NCBI GenBank assembly: GCA_049671745.1
Contig: JBATVL010000059.1
Coordinates: 1 to 64,000, forward strand
Origin: SNAP01 sp049671745
GTDB lineage: Bacteria > Bacteroidota > Bacteroidia > Bacteroidales > Marinifilaceae
Direction of reading: 5' to 3'
Length of the DNA: 64,000 nt
Shown here: positions 9,156 through 17,671 of the stretch, piece by piece
How the letters are laid out: every line of letters begins with the position of its first letter
Numbering within the stretch: the stretch's first letter is position 1
Notes under the pieces: generated by a model
Told to the model about the DNA's origin: nothing
Database searches by the model: none
What the model saw: the letters and a program-made list of their open reading frames with translations, nothing else
Translations under genes and position numbers: made by a program

Positions 9156-10070
9156 CTATTTAGCCATATAGAGTTTTTTTACTTCTTCAAGTTTCTCTTC
9201 AGTGCTAATGTGTCCGTCAAGCCAATGAATATTAAATCCATCTTTCTCCATCTTTCTAAACCATGTCATTTGTCTTTTAGCAAATTGATGAATAGAAATA
9301 TTAAGCTTCTCAACCATATAATCATAAGATATTTCACCCGTAAGATGCTGAGTCATATATTTATATTCAAGTCCATAATAGATTAAATCCTCTGCAGGAA
9401 TCCCCGAATCCAATAAACATTTAACCTCATCAAGCATTCCTTCTTCAAATCTAGCATGAAGACGTTGAGTAATTCTCTCTCTTCTCTCTTCTCTCTCGAA
9501 CTTTATACCCACAACAAGAGGGTTTATCTCTGGATAATACGTATCTATCTTCGGATTTGTTTTATAATAATCCTCTATTTCTATAGCTCTAACTGCGCGT
9601 TTACTTGTGTCTACCTCAGTTGTGTTGTGTAAATCCTTATAAGTTTTTAATATAAACGAAAGTTCCTCTAAAGATTTTCCTTCAAGAGTTGCTCTTAATT
9701 CTTCATTTGTTGGTACAGCAATAAGTTTATAACCTTTAAGAACAGCCTCTATGTATAAACCTGTTCCTCCGCATATAAGAGGAAGTTTGCCACGAGAAGA
9801 TATATCATCCCATGCTTTAATAAAATCTTGCTGATATTCATATAGATTATATCTATAACCTGCATCGGCAATATCAATAAGATGAAAAGGAATATCTTTG
9901 TTATGAAGAGTATATTCACCTAAATCTTTACCAGTACCTAAATCCATACCACGGTAAATCTGCCTTGAGTCAGCAGATATAATCTCTGCGTCATAATTAT
10001 AGGCCAATTCAGTGGCTAAACTTGTTTTTCCTGTTGCCGTAGCTCCTAGTACACAAATCGAATTATACAT
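9156..10070 (-). CDS. miaA: tRNA dimethylallyltransferase
   Basis: MiaA transfers a dimethylallyl group to A37 of tRNAs reading codons that begin with U. The 304-residue protein has the P-loop GATATGKTSLA at residues 9-19. It also has the substrate-binding ISADSRQIYRGMDLGTGK segment and the characteristic KRQMTWFRK motif near residue 265. Length is typical. It is divergent from tgt, another tRNA-modifying gene, with overlapping promoter regions in a 150-base interval. Confidence 0.95.
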   Translation of the reverse strand: MYNSICVLGATATGKTSLATELAYNYDAEIISADSRQIYRGMDLGTGKDLGEYTLHNKDIPFHLIDIADAGYRYNLYEYQQDFIKAWDDISSRGKLPLICGGTGLYIEAVLKGYKLIAVPTNEELRATLEGKSLEELSFILKTYKDLHNTTEVDTSKRAVRAIEIEDYYKTNPKIDTYYPEINPLVVGIKFEREERRERITQRLHARFEEGMLDEVKCLLDSGIPAEDLIYYGLEYKYMTQHLTGEISYDYMVEKLNISIHQFAKRQMTWFRKMEKDGFNIHWLDGHISTEEKLEEVKKLYMAK

Positions 10071-10161
10071 CTCTCTTAGTTATGAGTTAGTAGTTATGAA
10101 TTAATTGATTGCAGCTTCTTTTTCAAAAAAAACTACTTAAAAAGATAAGCTTTTTACAATA

Positions 10162-10190
10162 CAAAGATAATATAAGAAATGAACTCGCAA
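10162..10190 (-). promoter_or_regulatory. Promoter of miaA (minus strand)
   Basis: On the minus strand TATCTTTG (plus CAAAGATA, 10162-10169) is the -7 element. CTTG/TTG (plus 10188-10190) lies 18 bases upstream as a -33 element. It interleaves with the divergent tgt promoter. Confidence 0.65.
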
Positions 10191-10198
10191 GATTTTAT

Positions 10199-10206
10199 TA
10201 CTTTTG
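10199..10206 (+). promoter_or_regulatory. Promoter -7 element of tgt, which decides its start codon
   Basis: TACTTTTG matches TAnnTTTG. It lies inside the longest possible reading frame of tgt (from 10179) and 20 bases before the ATG at 10227. If it is the true promoter, the upstream ATG cannot be translated, so the start at 10227 is preferred. Confidence 0.6.
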
Positions 10207-10226
10207 TAGGGCAAAAGATTATAGAT

Positions 10227-11357
10227 ATGAAATTTACTTTAGAGAATACTGATACAAAAACAGCTGCCCGTTGTGGTACGATTGTTACTGATCATGGAGA
10301 GATAGAAACGCCAATATTCATGCCTGTTGGAACTTTAGGTTCAGTAAAAGGTGTGTCTATGCGAGAGTTAAAAGACGATATAAAAGCACAGATTATCTTA
10401 GGAAACACCTATCATCTGTATTTACGTCCAGGTATAGAAATTATAGAACAAGCAGGTGGACTTCATAAGTTTAATGCTTGGGACAAACCTATCTTAACAG
10501 ATAGTGGAGGTTTTCAAGTTTTTTCTTTAGCAGCCAATCGTAAATTAAATGAAGAAGGAGCAACATTCCGATCTCATATAGACGGTTCTAAGCATTTATT
10601 TACCCCTGAGGGAGTAATGGATATACAACGTTCAATAGGAGCAGATATAATAATGGCTTTTGATGAATGTCCTCCAGGAGATTCTGATTATAATTACGCA
10701 AAAAACTCTCTTGCTATGACGCAAAGGTGGTTAGAGCGTTGTGTTAATCGTTTCGATACAACAGAAGATAAGTATGGATATTCTCAAACACTTTTCCCTA
10801 TTGTGCAAGGATGTGTTTACAAAGATCTACGTATCAAATCGGCTGAACATGCTATGTCTATGGACAGAGAAGGCTATGCTATTGGAGGATTAGCAGTGGG
10901 CGAGCCAGCAGAATCTATGTACGAGATGATAGAGGTTGTAAATGATGTTTTACCAAAAGATAAACCAAGATATTTGATGGGTGTTGGTACTCCAGAAAAT
11001 ATACTAGAGGGAATAGCACGTGGAGTAGATATGTTCGACTGTGTAATGCCAACTCGTAATGGTAGAAACGGAATGTTATTCACCTCAGAGGGACGAATAA
11101 ACATCAAGAATGCTAAGTGGGATAGAGATTTTTCTTCTATAGATCCTAATGGACTTTCTTATGTAGACAAAACATATTCTAAGGCTTATGTACGTCACTT
11201 GATGAAATGTAATGAATTGTTGGGACTACAAATATGTAGTATTCATAATCTTGCTTTTTATCTTTGGTTAGTAGGCGAGGCACGTAAGCATATTAAAGCA
11301 GGAGATTTCTCTCCATGGAAAGATAACATGGTTAAAAAGCTTGCTACACGCTTATAA
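10227..11357 (+). CDS. tgt: Queuine tRNA-ribosyltransferase (tRNA-guanine transglycosylase)
   Basis: Tgt exchanges guanine-34 of GUN-anticodon tRNAs for preQ1 in queuosine synthesis. The 376-residue form starts at MKFTLENTDT, as in Bacteroidetes homologues; a 16-residue N-terminal extension to 10179 is open but overlaps the promoter. Catalytic and substrate segments are present: LTDSGGFQVFSL, the FDECPP loop, and MPTRNGRNG. The CxCxxC zinc motif normally following the DP near the C-terminus is absent: the sequence reads DPNGLSYVDKTYS. From memory this loss is common in Bacteroidetes Tgt. queA, the next enzyme of the pathway, lies 10 kb downstream. Confidence 0.93.
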   Translation: MKFTLENTDTKTAARCGTIVTDHGEIETPIFMPVGTLGSVKGVSMRELKDDIKAQIILGNTYHLYLRPGIEIIEQAGGLHKFNAWDKPILTDSGGFQVFSLAANRKLNEEGATFRSHIDGSKHLFTPEGVMDIQRSIGADIIMAFDECPPGDSDYNYAKNSLAMTQRWLERCVNRFDTTEDKYGYSQTLFPIVQGCVYKDLRIKSAEHAMSMDREGYAIGGLAVGEPAESMYEMIEVVNDVLPKDKPRYLMGVGTPENILEGIARGVDMFDCVMPTRNGRNGMLFTSEGRINIKNAKWDRDFSSIDPNGLSYVDKTYSKAYVRHLMKCNELLGLQICSIHNLAFYLWLVGEARKHIKAGDFSPWKDNMVKKLATRL

Positions 11358-11388
11358 ATTCTTATTTTTAACAAAAAAATAAAGCCTT

Positions 11389-12468
11389 TTGAAGAAATTA
11401 GACTTATACATAATCAAGAAGTTCTTAGGAACTTTTTTTTTCTCAATAATATTATTGATAGCAATAATAGTTGTCTTTGATGTATCTGAACATATAGAAG
11501 ATTATATAGAGAAGGCAGCTCCTCTAAAATCTATTGTCTTTGATTATTACATGAACTGGATACCTTTTTTTGTAAACCAGTTCGGGGCTCTTTTTACATT
11601 CGTTGCTGTAATACTTTTCACTTCTAAGATGGCAGCTAACTCTGAGATTATCGCCATCTTAAGTAGTGGTATTTCTTTTAGACGAATGTTACTACCTTAT
11701 TTTCTTTCTGCTCTTACCATAGGTATATTGTCGTATGGTTTAGCTTCTTTTGTGATACCACATGCCAGTAAAAAACGATTAGCTTTTTGGGAGACATACA
11801 TAGGTTCTAGCTACTCTAATAGAGAAACGAATATACACAGGCAAATAGCTCCAGGTACATTCATATACATGAAATCCTTTACCGTAAGTAGTTCTACTGG
11901 TTATTATTTTGCAATGGATGAATTTAATGAGGACAATATTCTTGTTAAGAAATTGAATTCTAGTAGAATAGTATGGAATAACGAATTGGATAAATGGACA
12001 ATAAAAGACTATAAAATACGTACTTTTGATGGGGATAATGAGATGATGGAAAAAGGAGTTGAATTAGATACTCTATTACCATTTTCAAGAAAAGAATTCT
12101 CTACACGTTCTGATGTCTCAGAAACAATGACTTCTCCAGAATTAGCTGATTATATAAAGCTACAAAAGATGAGAGGTAGTTCTAATGTTGTGCAGTTAGA
12201 GATAGAAAGATATAAAAGATTATCATCAGCTTTTGCCACCTTTATACTTACTCTTATAGGAGTGTCACTTTCCGCAAGAAAGTTAAGAGGAGGTATGGGA
12301 ATGCATTTAGGAATAGGATTAGGTTTAAGTTTCTCTTATATACTATTTCAACAAGTATCCTCTGTTTTTGCAACTAATGGAGATATGGATCCTTTGTTAG
12401 CTGTTTGGATACCTAATATTATTTATTCATTTATAGCAATATACCTTTATATAAAGGCGCCTAAGTAG
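11389..12468 (+). CDS. LptF/LptG-family permease (lipopolysaccharide export)
   Basis: This 359-residue YjgP/YjgQ-family inner-membrane protein would form the LptB2FG transporter that extracts lipopolysaccharide from the inner membrane. Three hydrophobic helices lie in the first 120 residues, followed by a periplasmic domain of about 150 residues. Three more helices occupy the C-terminal 90 residues, the standard LptF/LptG topology. The N-terminal KLDLYIIKKFLGTFF is characteristic. Translation probably starts at a TTG, 31 bases after tgt, so the two may be co-transcribed. LptF and LptG cannot be told apart here. Confidence 0.87.
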   Translation: MKKLDLYIIKKFLGTFFFSIILLIAIIVVFDVSEHIEDYIEKAAPLKSIVFDYYMNWIPFFVNQFGALFTFVAVILFTSKMAANSEIIAILSSGISFRRMLLPYFLSALTIGILSYGLASFVIPHASKKRLAFWETYIGSSYSNRETNIHRQIAPGTFIYMKSFTVSSSTGYYFAMDEFNEDNILVKKLNSSRIVWNNELDKWTIKDYKIRTFDGDNEMMEKGVELDTLLPFSRKEFSTRSDVSETMTSPELADYIKLQKMRGSSNVVQLEIERYKRLSSAFATFILTLIGVSLSARKLRGGMGMHLGIGLGLSFSYILFQQVSSVFATNGDMDPLLAVWIPNIIYSFIAIYLYIKAPK

Positions 12469-12486
12469 AAAAGATTATTATACTAT

Positions 12487-12535
12487 AAATCCCTCTTATA
12501 TCACATCAAAGATGATAATAAGAGGGATTTTTTTA
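12487..12535. terminator. Terminator between LptF/G gene and second C1B peptidase gene
   Basis: AAATCCCTCTTAT (12487-12499) pairs with ATAAGAGGGATTT (12518-12530), with a nested CATC/GATG stem, and is followed by a T-run. It separates two converging genes and could act in both directions. Confidence 0.85.
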
Positions 12536-12548
12536 GTCTTAAGATATC

Positions 12549-13730
12549 TTATTTAATACCTAGTTTTGCTTTTAATTCTTTAGACAAAGCATCTTTATGA
12601 ACCATATAAGTCATAGTCTTAGCTTTAACAAAAGCCTCCGATGCGTAGAAATATCCTTTATATTTACCATATAATCCCCAAGAGTTCTTAATCTTGTAAT
12701 ATTTCTTACCAAATTGATCTTCAGAAATACCCATCATATGCATACCATGGTCATCTTCTGTTTGGTAATTATCAAAACCTATTTGACGAGACTCTTGAGT
12801 TACATTTTGTTCTTTTACAAAAAGTCCACTTTTCTTCTCTTTCTTAGATAGTTTCTCCCATTTACCAATCTCTGAATCACTCATCTCTTTTTCTTTCTTT
12901 GCAGGAAGAATAGCTATACCTTTTCTTGATTTGAATCCTTTTTCACTAACATCAGAACCCCATAAAAGAGAATATCCACCTTTTAAAGAAGAATCCATTA
13001 ACTCCATAAATACATCTAAAGGAAGATTATAAATTTTAGAATGCATCCAATTATCAGGAACTTCAAAAGCACATTGAGTATAAAAATCATGATGAGAGAA
13101 AGAACCTATCTCTACATAATCATCAGGAACTATAGCCAAAGCATCACGAAGAGATTCAGGAGTATATTCTTTACCCTTATAAGTGAATGTTTTAATATCT
13201 TTTCCAAAGTAAGCATCCAATACATTATTAAAAGCTTTTTGCCAAGCAGTAGAAAGTCTTCTGTTTTTATTTTTTGCTACACCGTCAAGTATTCCTTTTA
13301 ATACAGCTTCAACTTCACCATGTTGATGGCGAGTTGTACCATAGTTAAGTCCTTTGAATAAAGCTTCTGGCATTAAGCCATATTTCTTAATCATTTCCAT
13401 TACATCACCTGATTCTCCACCTTGAGAGAAAGCCATTTGAGTATGATAGCGAATATAATCTACTGATTTAACTTCATAACTTTTCTTAACAAGAAACATT
13501 TCAGACAAATCATGTTCACCTTTTCCTAATCTCAAAAGTTCAGACTCTAAAAATGATAAACCAGAAAAACACCAGCATGTACCACTAGCTTGTTGATTCT
13601 TTACACTTGTTACATCACATTTTGTAATGTCAGTAAATTTTAATTCTTTTCCCTTTTTTTCTTTCTTAGCCTGAGCCGATAGCATGCAAGTAACAACTAA
13701 TATAGTTGCTAAGATTATGTGCTTTTTCAT
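12549..13730 (-). CDS. Secreted C1B-family cysteine peptidase, paralogue
   Basis: This 393-residue exported protein begins with the signal peptide MKKHIILATILVVTCMLSAQA and then a lysine-rich stretch. The catalytic residues are Cys52 (ASGTCWCFS), His331 (HGMHMMGI) and Asn349 (KNSWG). It aligns along its whole length with the protein at 6,757-7,941, sharing segments such as SVKNQQ, KYG and AILP and the C-terminal MVHKDAL. The two are therefore a duplicated pair of periplasmic bleomycin-hydrolase-like peptidases rather than independent acquisitions. Substrates are unknown. Confidence 0.85.
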   Translation of the reverse strand: MKKHIILATILVVTCMLSAQAKKEKKGKELKFTDITKCDVTSVKNQQASGTCWCFSGLSFLESELLRLGKGEHDLSEMFLVKKSYEVKSVDYIRYHTQMAFSQGGESGDVMEMIKKYGLMPEALFKGLNYGTTRHQHGEVEAVLKGILDGVAKNKNRRLSTAWQKAFNNVLDAYFGKDIKTFTYKGKEYTPESLRDALAIVPDDYVEIGSFSHHDFYTQCAFEVPDNWMHSKIYNLPLDVFMELMDSSLKGGYSLLWGSDVSEKGFKSRKGIAILPAKKEKEMSDSEIGKWEKLSKKEKKSGLFVKEQNVTQESRQIGFDNYQTEDDHGMHMMGISEDQFGKKYYKIKNSWGLYGKYKGYFYASEAFVKAKTMTYMVHKDALSKELKAKLGIK

Positions 13731-13770
13731 ATTTTAAATTTAATGTTAAAGTTGTATATATCTTCAATTA

Positions 13771-13778
13771 CAAAGATA
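13771..13778 (-). promoter_or_regulatory. Promoter -7 element (minus strand) for the second C1B peptidase
   Basis: CAAAGATA reads TATCTTTG on the minus strand, 41 bases upstream of the start codon. No good -33 element is seen at the right spacing. Confidence 0.5.
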
Positions 13779-13818
13779 GTTTTTTTTGCAAAAAAAGTTA
13801 ATTTATGAACTTATTCAT

Positions 13819-13826
13819 TATGTTTG
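13819..13826 (+). promoter_or_regulatory. Promoter -7 element for the TPR-PD40-SPOR protein
   Basis: TATGTTTG matches the consensus and lies 26 bases before the start codon, divergent from the peptidase promoter. Confidence 0.5.
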
Positions 13827-13851
13827 TTGCCTACAAACAACAAAATAAATT

Positions 13852-16008
13852 ATGAAATTAAAGATTATATTTGTTAGCACGTTTATGTGTTTATGTTTTT
13901 TTGTTTCTTTTGCAGGCCCAAAACGTACTGATAGAAAGCAACTAGCTATTTATATGGAGAATAGAAATTATGACAATGCTATTGTTCTATTAAAGAATAT
14001 ATTGTCTGAATATCCAAAAGACGAAGAAATGAACTATCTTCTTGGTCGTTGTTATTTTGAATCTTCTATTTATGACTTAGAAAGCATAAAAATTTTAAAA
14101 TATGCTACGGAGATAATAAAACATGATGATGATATGTTGATTGCATCAAAGTACTTTTTGGCAAGAGCTTATCATGCTAATTTGAAATTTGATAAGGCAA
14201 TAAGTATTCTCGAAAATCTAAAGAAAGAGGTTCCACGTAAGGATAAAGAAATGACAACTTTGGTTGAGAAAAGATTAAAAGAATCATTGATGTCCAAAAA
14301 GATTTGTGAAAAACCTTCAAATGTAAAAGTGACTAATTTATCTGCTATTAATACTAAATTTGATGACTATAATGCCAATCTTTCTCTTGAAGAGAATTTA
14401 ATATTCCCAACAGCTCGTATAAAGACTAAAAGATCTCTTAGATCAAAGAATGGTAAATATGCGAAGAAGATATATTATTCTGAATACATTAATTCTATGT
14501 GGCAAAAAGGTCAAGCCCATGTATCTGTTGCTAATTTATTTAATTGTGAATGTTTGTTCTTTTCTAATGATGGCAACACTATGCTTTTCTCAAGTTCAAT
14601 AAAAAGTGATACGGAAGAAAGATATTCTAATATTTATATTATTAATAAAAAGGATGGTATTTGGTCTGATCCTGAAGAATTATCACCTAATGTAAATTCT
14701 GGATGCGCAGATTCTTATCCTTTTCTTTCAGATGACGGTAATTCTTTATATTTCTCAAGTAATCGTCCATCAGGTTCTGGAGGTTTTGATTTATATGTAT
14801 CAAAAAAGACAGAGAATGGTAAATGGTCACTAGCTAAGAATTTAGGGAAAAGCATAAATACTAAAGGCAATGACATATCTCCTAGTATATATGGTGATGT
14901 GCTATATTTTAGTTCTAATGGCCTAATAGGTTTGGGTGGATATGATATATATAAGACAAGCAAAAAGTCTGAAAAGATATGGTCTAAGCCAGTAAATATG
15001 GGAAGTCCATATAACTCAGTTAGAGACGATGCTTCTTTTATATTATCTTTTGATAGAAAGCGTGCCTTTGTAAGTTCATCTAGACATGGTTCTAAAGGAG
15101 GATTAGATATATATCAATTAGATCTAAAGGATAAAGTAGCTTATAATAAATTTGCTGTTATTGGTTTTATAGGAGACAAATACAAGGATAGATTCTTTGG
15201 TGATTATAAGATTACTATCAAATCGGATGGAGAACAAGAAAAAGAACTTGATTTTAATCCTTTAGATGGTAGATTTATAGCCTTTTTAAACGCTGATAAG
15301 AAGTATCAAATTAGTTTTTCTCGTTCTAAGTACGAGACACTTAAAACTTTAATCAGCATACCTAGAGAATATTATAATTCTGAGAATAAAGCTATAATGA
15401 GACTTAATAGAGTTAAGCTTAATAAGAATAAAGGTCAGTATGTAAAGAGTGATTTCTCTTTAAATATATCTGCTTCAGGATTTGATACTGCCCCTGAACT
15501 GCCTTATCTAGATTACAAGTGTGCAATACTTAAGATATTAAACATTAAAAAAGTTGCATATAAAGCTCCAAAGCCTATTAAACCAATTGTAAAAGTTCCT
15601 GTTATTGTTCCTGTTGTTGCTCCTGTTATTGCTACTGTGAAAAAAGTAGTAAAACAAGTTGAGCATGATAGTAAACCAATAATTTTTGAAAAAGAAGTTT
15701 CAAAAATGACAATACTTGAAGCTCTTGCTTTTAGAAATAAATATGCTTTAAATAAAGAAGAGTTCTATGCAGTTCAATTAGCTGCATATTCTTATAATCT
15801 ATCTGCAAATGAATTTGGTTCACTTACTGATAATTTAAGTGTAATTAAAGGAAATGACGGGAATTATAAATATATTTACGGTAAGTACAAAGATATCTTC
15901 AAAGCTAAAGCAGCAATGGACAAAATAGATAAAGAAGCTTACCCTGACGCTTTTCTTCGAATTATAAAAGACGGTAGAGAGGGTAAAATCATTAGAATGA
16001 GAGATTAA
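13852..16008 (+). CDS. Envelope protein with TPR, PD40 beta-propeller and SPOR-like domains
   Basis: The 718-residue protein has a signal peptide (residues 1-22) and TPR-like repeats at about 25-145. PD40 (WD40-like) propeller repeats at about 220-430 are marked by LSDDGNSLYFSSNRPSGSGG, LYFSSNGLIGLGGYDIY and AFVSSSRHGSKGGLDIY. A carboxypeptidase-regulatory-like segment and a Pro/Val-rich linker follow. The last 75 residues (FYAVQLAAYSYN onward) resemble a SPOR peptidoglycan-binding domain. Related Bacteroidetes proteins such as PorE end in an OmpA-like peptidoglycan-binding domain; here a SPOR-like one appears to take that place. The likely role is envelope anchoring or secretion support. The GNAT gene follows after two bases. 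Confidence 0.75.
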   Translation: MKLKIIFVSTFMCLCFFVSFAGPKRTDRKQLAIYMENRNYDNAIVLLKNILSEYPKDEEMNYLLGRCYFESSIYDLESIKILKYATEIIKHDDDMLIASKYFLARAYHANLKFDKAISILENLKKEVPRKDKEMTTLVEKRLKESLMSKKICEKPSNVKVTNLSAINTKFDDYNANLSLEENLIFPTARIKTKRSLRSKNGKYAKKIYYSEYINSMWQKGQAHVSVANLFNCECLFFSNDGNTMLFSSSIKSDTEERYSNIYIINKKDGIWSDPEELSPNVNSGCADSYPFLSDDGNSLYFSSNRPSGSGGFDLYVSKKTENGKWSLAKNLGKSINTKGNDISPSIYGDVLYFSSNGLIGLGGYDIYKTSKKSEKIWSKPVNMGSPYNSVRDDASFILSFDRKRAFVSSSRHGSKGGLDIYQLDLKDKVAYNKFAVIGFIGDKYKDRFFGDYKITIKSDGEQEKELDFNPLDGRFIAFLNADKKYQISFSRSKYETLKTLISIPREYYNSENKAIMRLNRVKLNKNKGQYVKSDFSLNISASGFDTAPELPYLDYKCAILKILNIKKVAYKAPKPIKPIVKVPVIVPVVAPVIATVKKVVKQVEHDSKPIIFEKEVSKMTILEALAFRNKYALNKEEFYAVQLAAYSYNLSANEFGSLTDNLSVIKGNDGNYKYIYGKYKDIFKAKAAMDKIDKEAYPDAFLRIIKDGREGKIIRMRD

Positions 16009-16010
16009 TA

Positions 16011-16538
16011 ATGAAAATACTTGAAAATAAAGATATAAAGCTTAGAGCTTTGGAACCCTCTGATATAGAAATTCTATATAAGTGGGAGAATGACGAAGAT
16101 TCATGGGAGGTTAGTAATACTAACACTCCCTTCTCTCGTTATATACTACAAAAATATCTAGATAATGCTTATAGAGACATATATGAGAATAAGGAGTTAA
16201 GACTAGTGATAGCTAGTAAAGAGACTGATGAAGCAGTAGGTTTGATTGATCTTTTTGACTTCGATCCTTTTCATTCACGTGCAGGGGTTGGTATTCTTGT
16301 TGCTGAGCAGAAGCATAGACGATTAGGTTATGGTAAACAGGCTTTAGAATGCCTTATTAATTACTCTTTTGGACTTTTAAAAATACATTTATTGTATTGT
16401 AATATTTCTGCCTCTAATAAATCAAGTATAAGTTTATTCTCTTCTCTAGGATTTGAAAAGGCAGGTATTAAGAAAGATTGGTCTCGTACTATGTATGGAC
16501 GAGAAGATGAGTATTATTTTCAAATTATATCTCTTTAA
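16011..16538 (+). CDS. GNAT-family N-acetyltransferase (RimJ/RimL-type)
   Basis: A 175-residue acetyltransferase of the RimJ/RimL-like group (Acetyltransf_3). The N-terminal LRALEPSDIEILYKWEND and the acetyl-CoA loop region EQKHRRLGYGKQALECLI near residues 98-115 are typical. The C-terminal SISLFSSLGFEKAG is the family's final strand. It starts two bases after the upstream gene and is probably co-transcribed. Its 3' end overlaps the opposing gene by 14 bases. The acetyl acceptor is not identifiable. Confidence 0.85.
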   Translation: MKILENKDIKLRALEPSDIEILYKWENDEDSWEVSNTNTPFSRYILQKYLDNAYRDIYENKELRLVIASKETDEAVGLIDLFDFDPFHSRAGVGILVAEQKHRRLGYGKQALECLINYSFGLLKIHLLYCNISASNKSSISLFSSLGFEKAGIKKDWSRTMYGREDEYYFQIISL

Positions 16539-16977
16539 ACTTAGGTATCTCTTTCAGGTAGATAACGCTTCTTTTTTCATAATCAACCTTACAACAGTAA
16601 TGATGCAGACCATTGGTCATTATCATATATTGTGTCTTAAGATTCATGTTATATCTTGCTGCTTGATCGAATACCTCTTTTGTTATTTTTACTTTAGGTG
16701 CTTTGCATTCTATAATAAGTACAGCTTTGCCTTCTTTATTAAAGCAAGCGACATCACATCTATTCTTGTTTTTGCTAATATTAACGGCCATCTCTATGGC
16801 AATAAGTCCTTTAGGAAATTCTCTGTCCTCAATTAGATATTTAATAAAATTCTGCCTAACCCACTCCTCGGGTGTTAATCGCACGTACTTGCGTCTAAGT
16901 TCATCTAAGATCTGTAATTTATTATTCTCATCTTCAATAATTTTAAAATCATAAGAGGGTAGATTTAATTTTTGCAT
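16525..16977 (-). CDS. HsdR N-terminal-like PD-(D/E)XK protein
   Basis: A 150-residue protein matching the N-terminal domain of type I restriction R subunits (HSDR_N). The nuclease core is visible: Glu62, Asp75 in RCDVACF, and the ECK triplet at 90-92, with a following Gln105. There are no helicase motifs and no adjacent hsdM or hsdS, so this is not a restriction system. Standalone HSDR_N proteins of this length are common in Bacteroidetes near replication and repair genes. It may be a small nuclease, but activity is unproven. Confidence 0.8.
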   Translation of the reverse strand: MQKLNLPSYDFKIIEDENNKLQILDELRRKYVRLTPEEWVRQNFIKYLIEDREFPKGLIAIEMAVNISKNKNRCDVACFNKEGKAVLIIECKAPKVKITKEVFDQAARYNMNLKTQYMIMTNGLHHYCCKVDYEKRSVIYLKEIPKFKEI

Positions 16978-16997
16978 ATTTCATTGGGTTTGACTTA

Positions 16998-17028
16998 TTG
17001 TTAATTCTTATAAAATGTTATAACTTTG
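16998..17028 (+). promoter_or_regulatory. Promoter of the yqgE-gmhB-holA gene group
   Basis: TTG (16998-17000) and the -7 element TAACTTTG (17021-17028) are separated by 20 bases, close to consensus. Transcription would begin near 17035, upstream of both candidate yqgE starts. Confidence 0.7.
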
Positions 17029-17082
17029 ATATAGGCAATATAAGAATATTTGTTTATTAATTTTAAAAATAAAACTAAGACC

Positions 17083-17670
17083 GTGTTAAACAAAGATTTT
17101 TTTAAAATAGTTAGTAATAAGATTGTACCAATAAAAGGAGATGTATTAGTTGCTGAACCTTTCTTACATGGTAAATATTTTGGACGATCAGTTATTCTAA
17201 TTACAGAAGATAGTGAAGAGAGTTCAATGGGTTTAGTCTTAAATAAACCCCTTACCTATGATGTGGGTGATTTCTTCCCTGATTTAGATGATTTTGATTT
17301 GCCTGTATATCTTGGCGGTCCAGTAGAAACGGATAAGTTATTTTTTATACATACTTTAGGGAACTTAATACCTCAAAGTATACATATAAAAGATAATCTT
17401 TATTGGGGAGGCGATTTCGAGACAATTTCTAAACTAATAAAAGAAGATCAAGTAAACTCCAGTCAAATACGTTTTTTTATTGGATATTCAGGTTGGATTA
17501 AAGGTCAGTTAGAAATGGAAATAGAAGGTGGGGCATGGTTAGTTGTTAATGTAGAGTCAAATGATATGATGGACGCTATACATCATTCTCTTTGGGAGGA
17601 TACCATGTATAGTTTAGGCGGTAAATATAAGATATGGTCTAAGTTTCCAGAGAATCCAAATATGAATTAG
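17083..17670 (+). CDS. YqgE/AlgH family protein
   Basis: This 195-residue protein belongs to the YqgE/AlgH (DUF179) family. Hallmarks are GDVLVAEPFLHGKYFGRSVI, GLVLNKPL, VYLGGPV and the FFIGYSGW segment. The family's biochemical role remains unclear. The reading frame is open to a TTG at 17050, but homologues begin close to the DFFKI segment, so the GTG at 17083 is preferred. It heads a tightly spaced group with the HAD phosphatase, class IV aminotransferase and holA. Confidence 0.88.
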   Translation: MLNKDFFKIVSNKIVPIKGDVLVAEPFLHGKYFGRSVILITEDSEESSMGLVLNKPLTYDVGDFFPDLDDFDLPVYLGGPVETDKLFFIHTLGNLIPQSIHIKDNLYWGGDFETISKLIKEDQVNSSQIRFFIGYSGWIKGQLEMEIEGGAWLVVNVESNDMMDAIHHSLWEDTMYSLGGKYKIWSKFPENPNMN

Positions 17671-17671
17671 A

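Noticed and set aside
16453..16836. Plus-strand 127-codon frame across the GNAT/HsdR_N junction
   Set aside because: It lies out of frame within two well-supported genes and has no family features; it is a shadow frame.
16525..16977. Type I restriction-modification system
   Set aside because: Only a short HsdR_N-like protein is present; motor, methylase and specificity subunits are absent.
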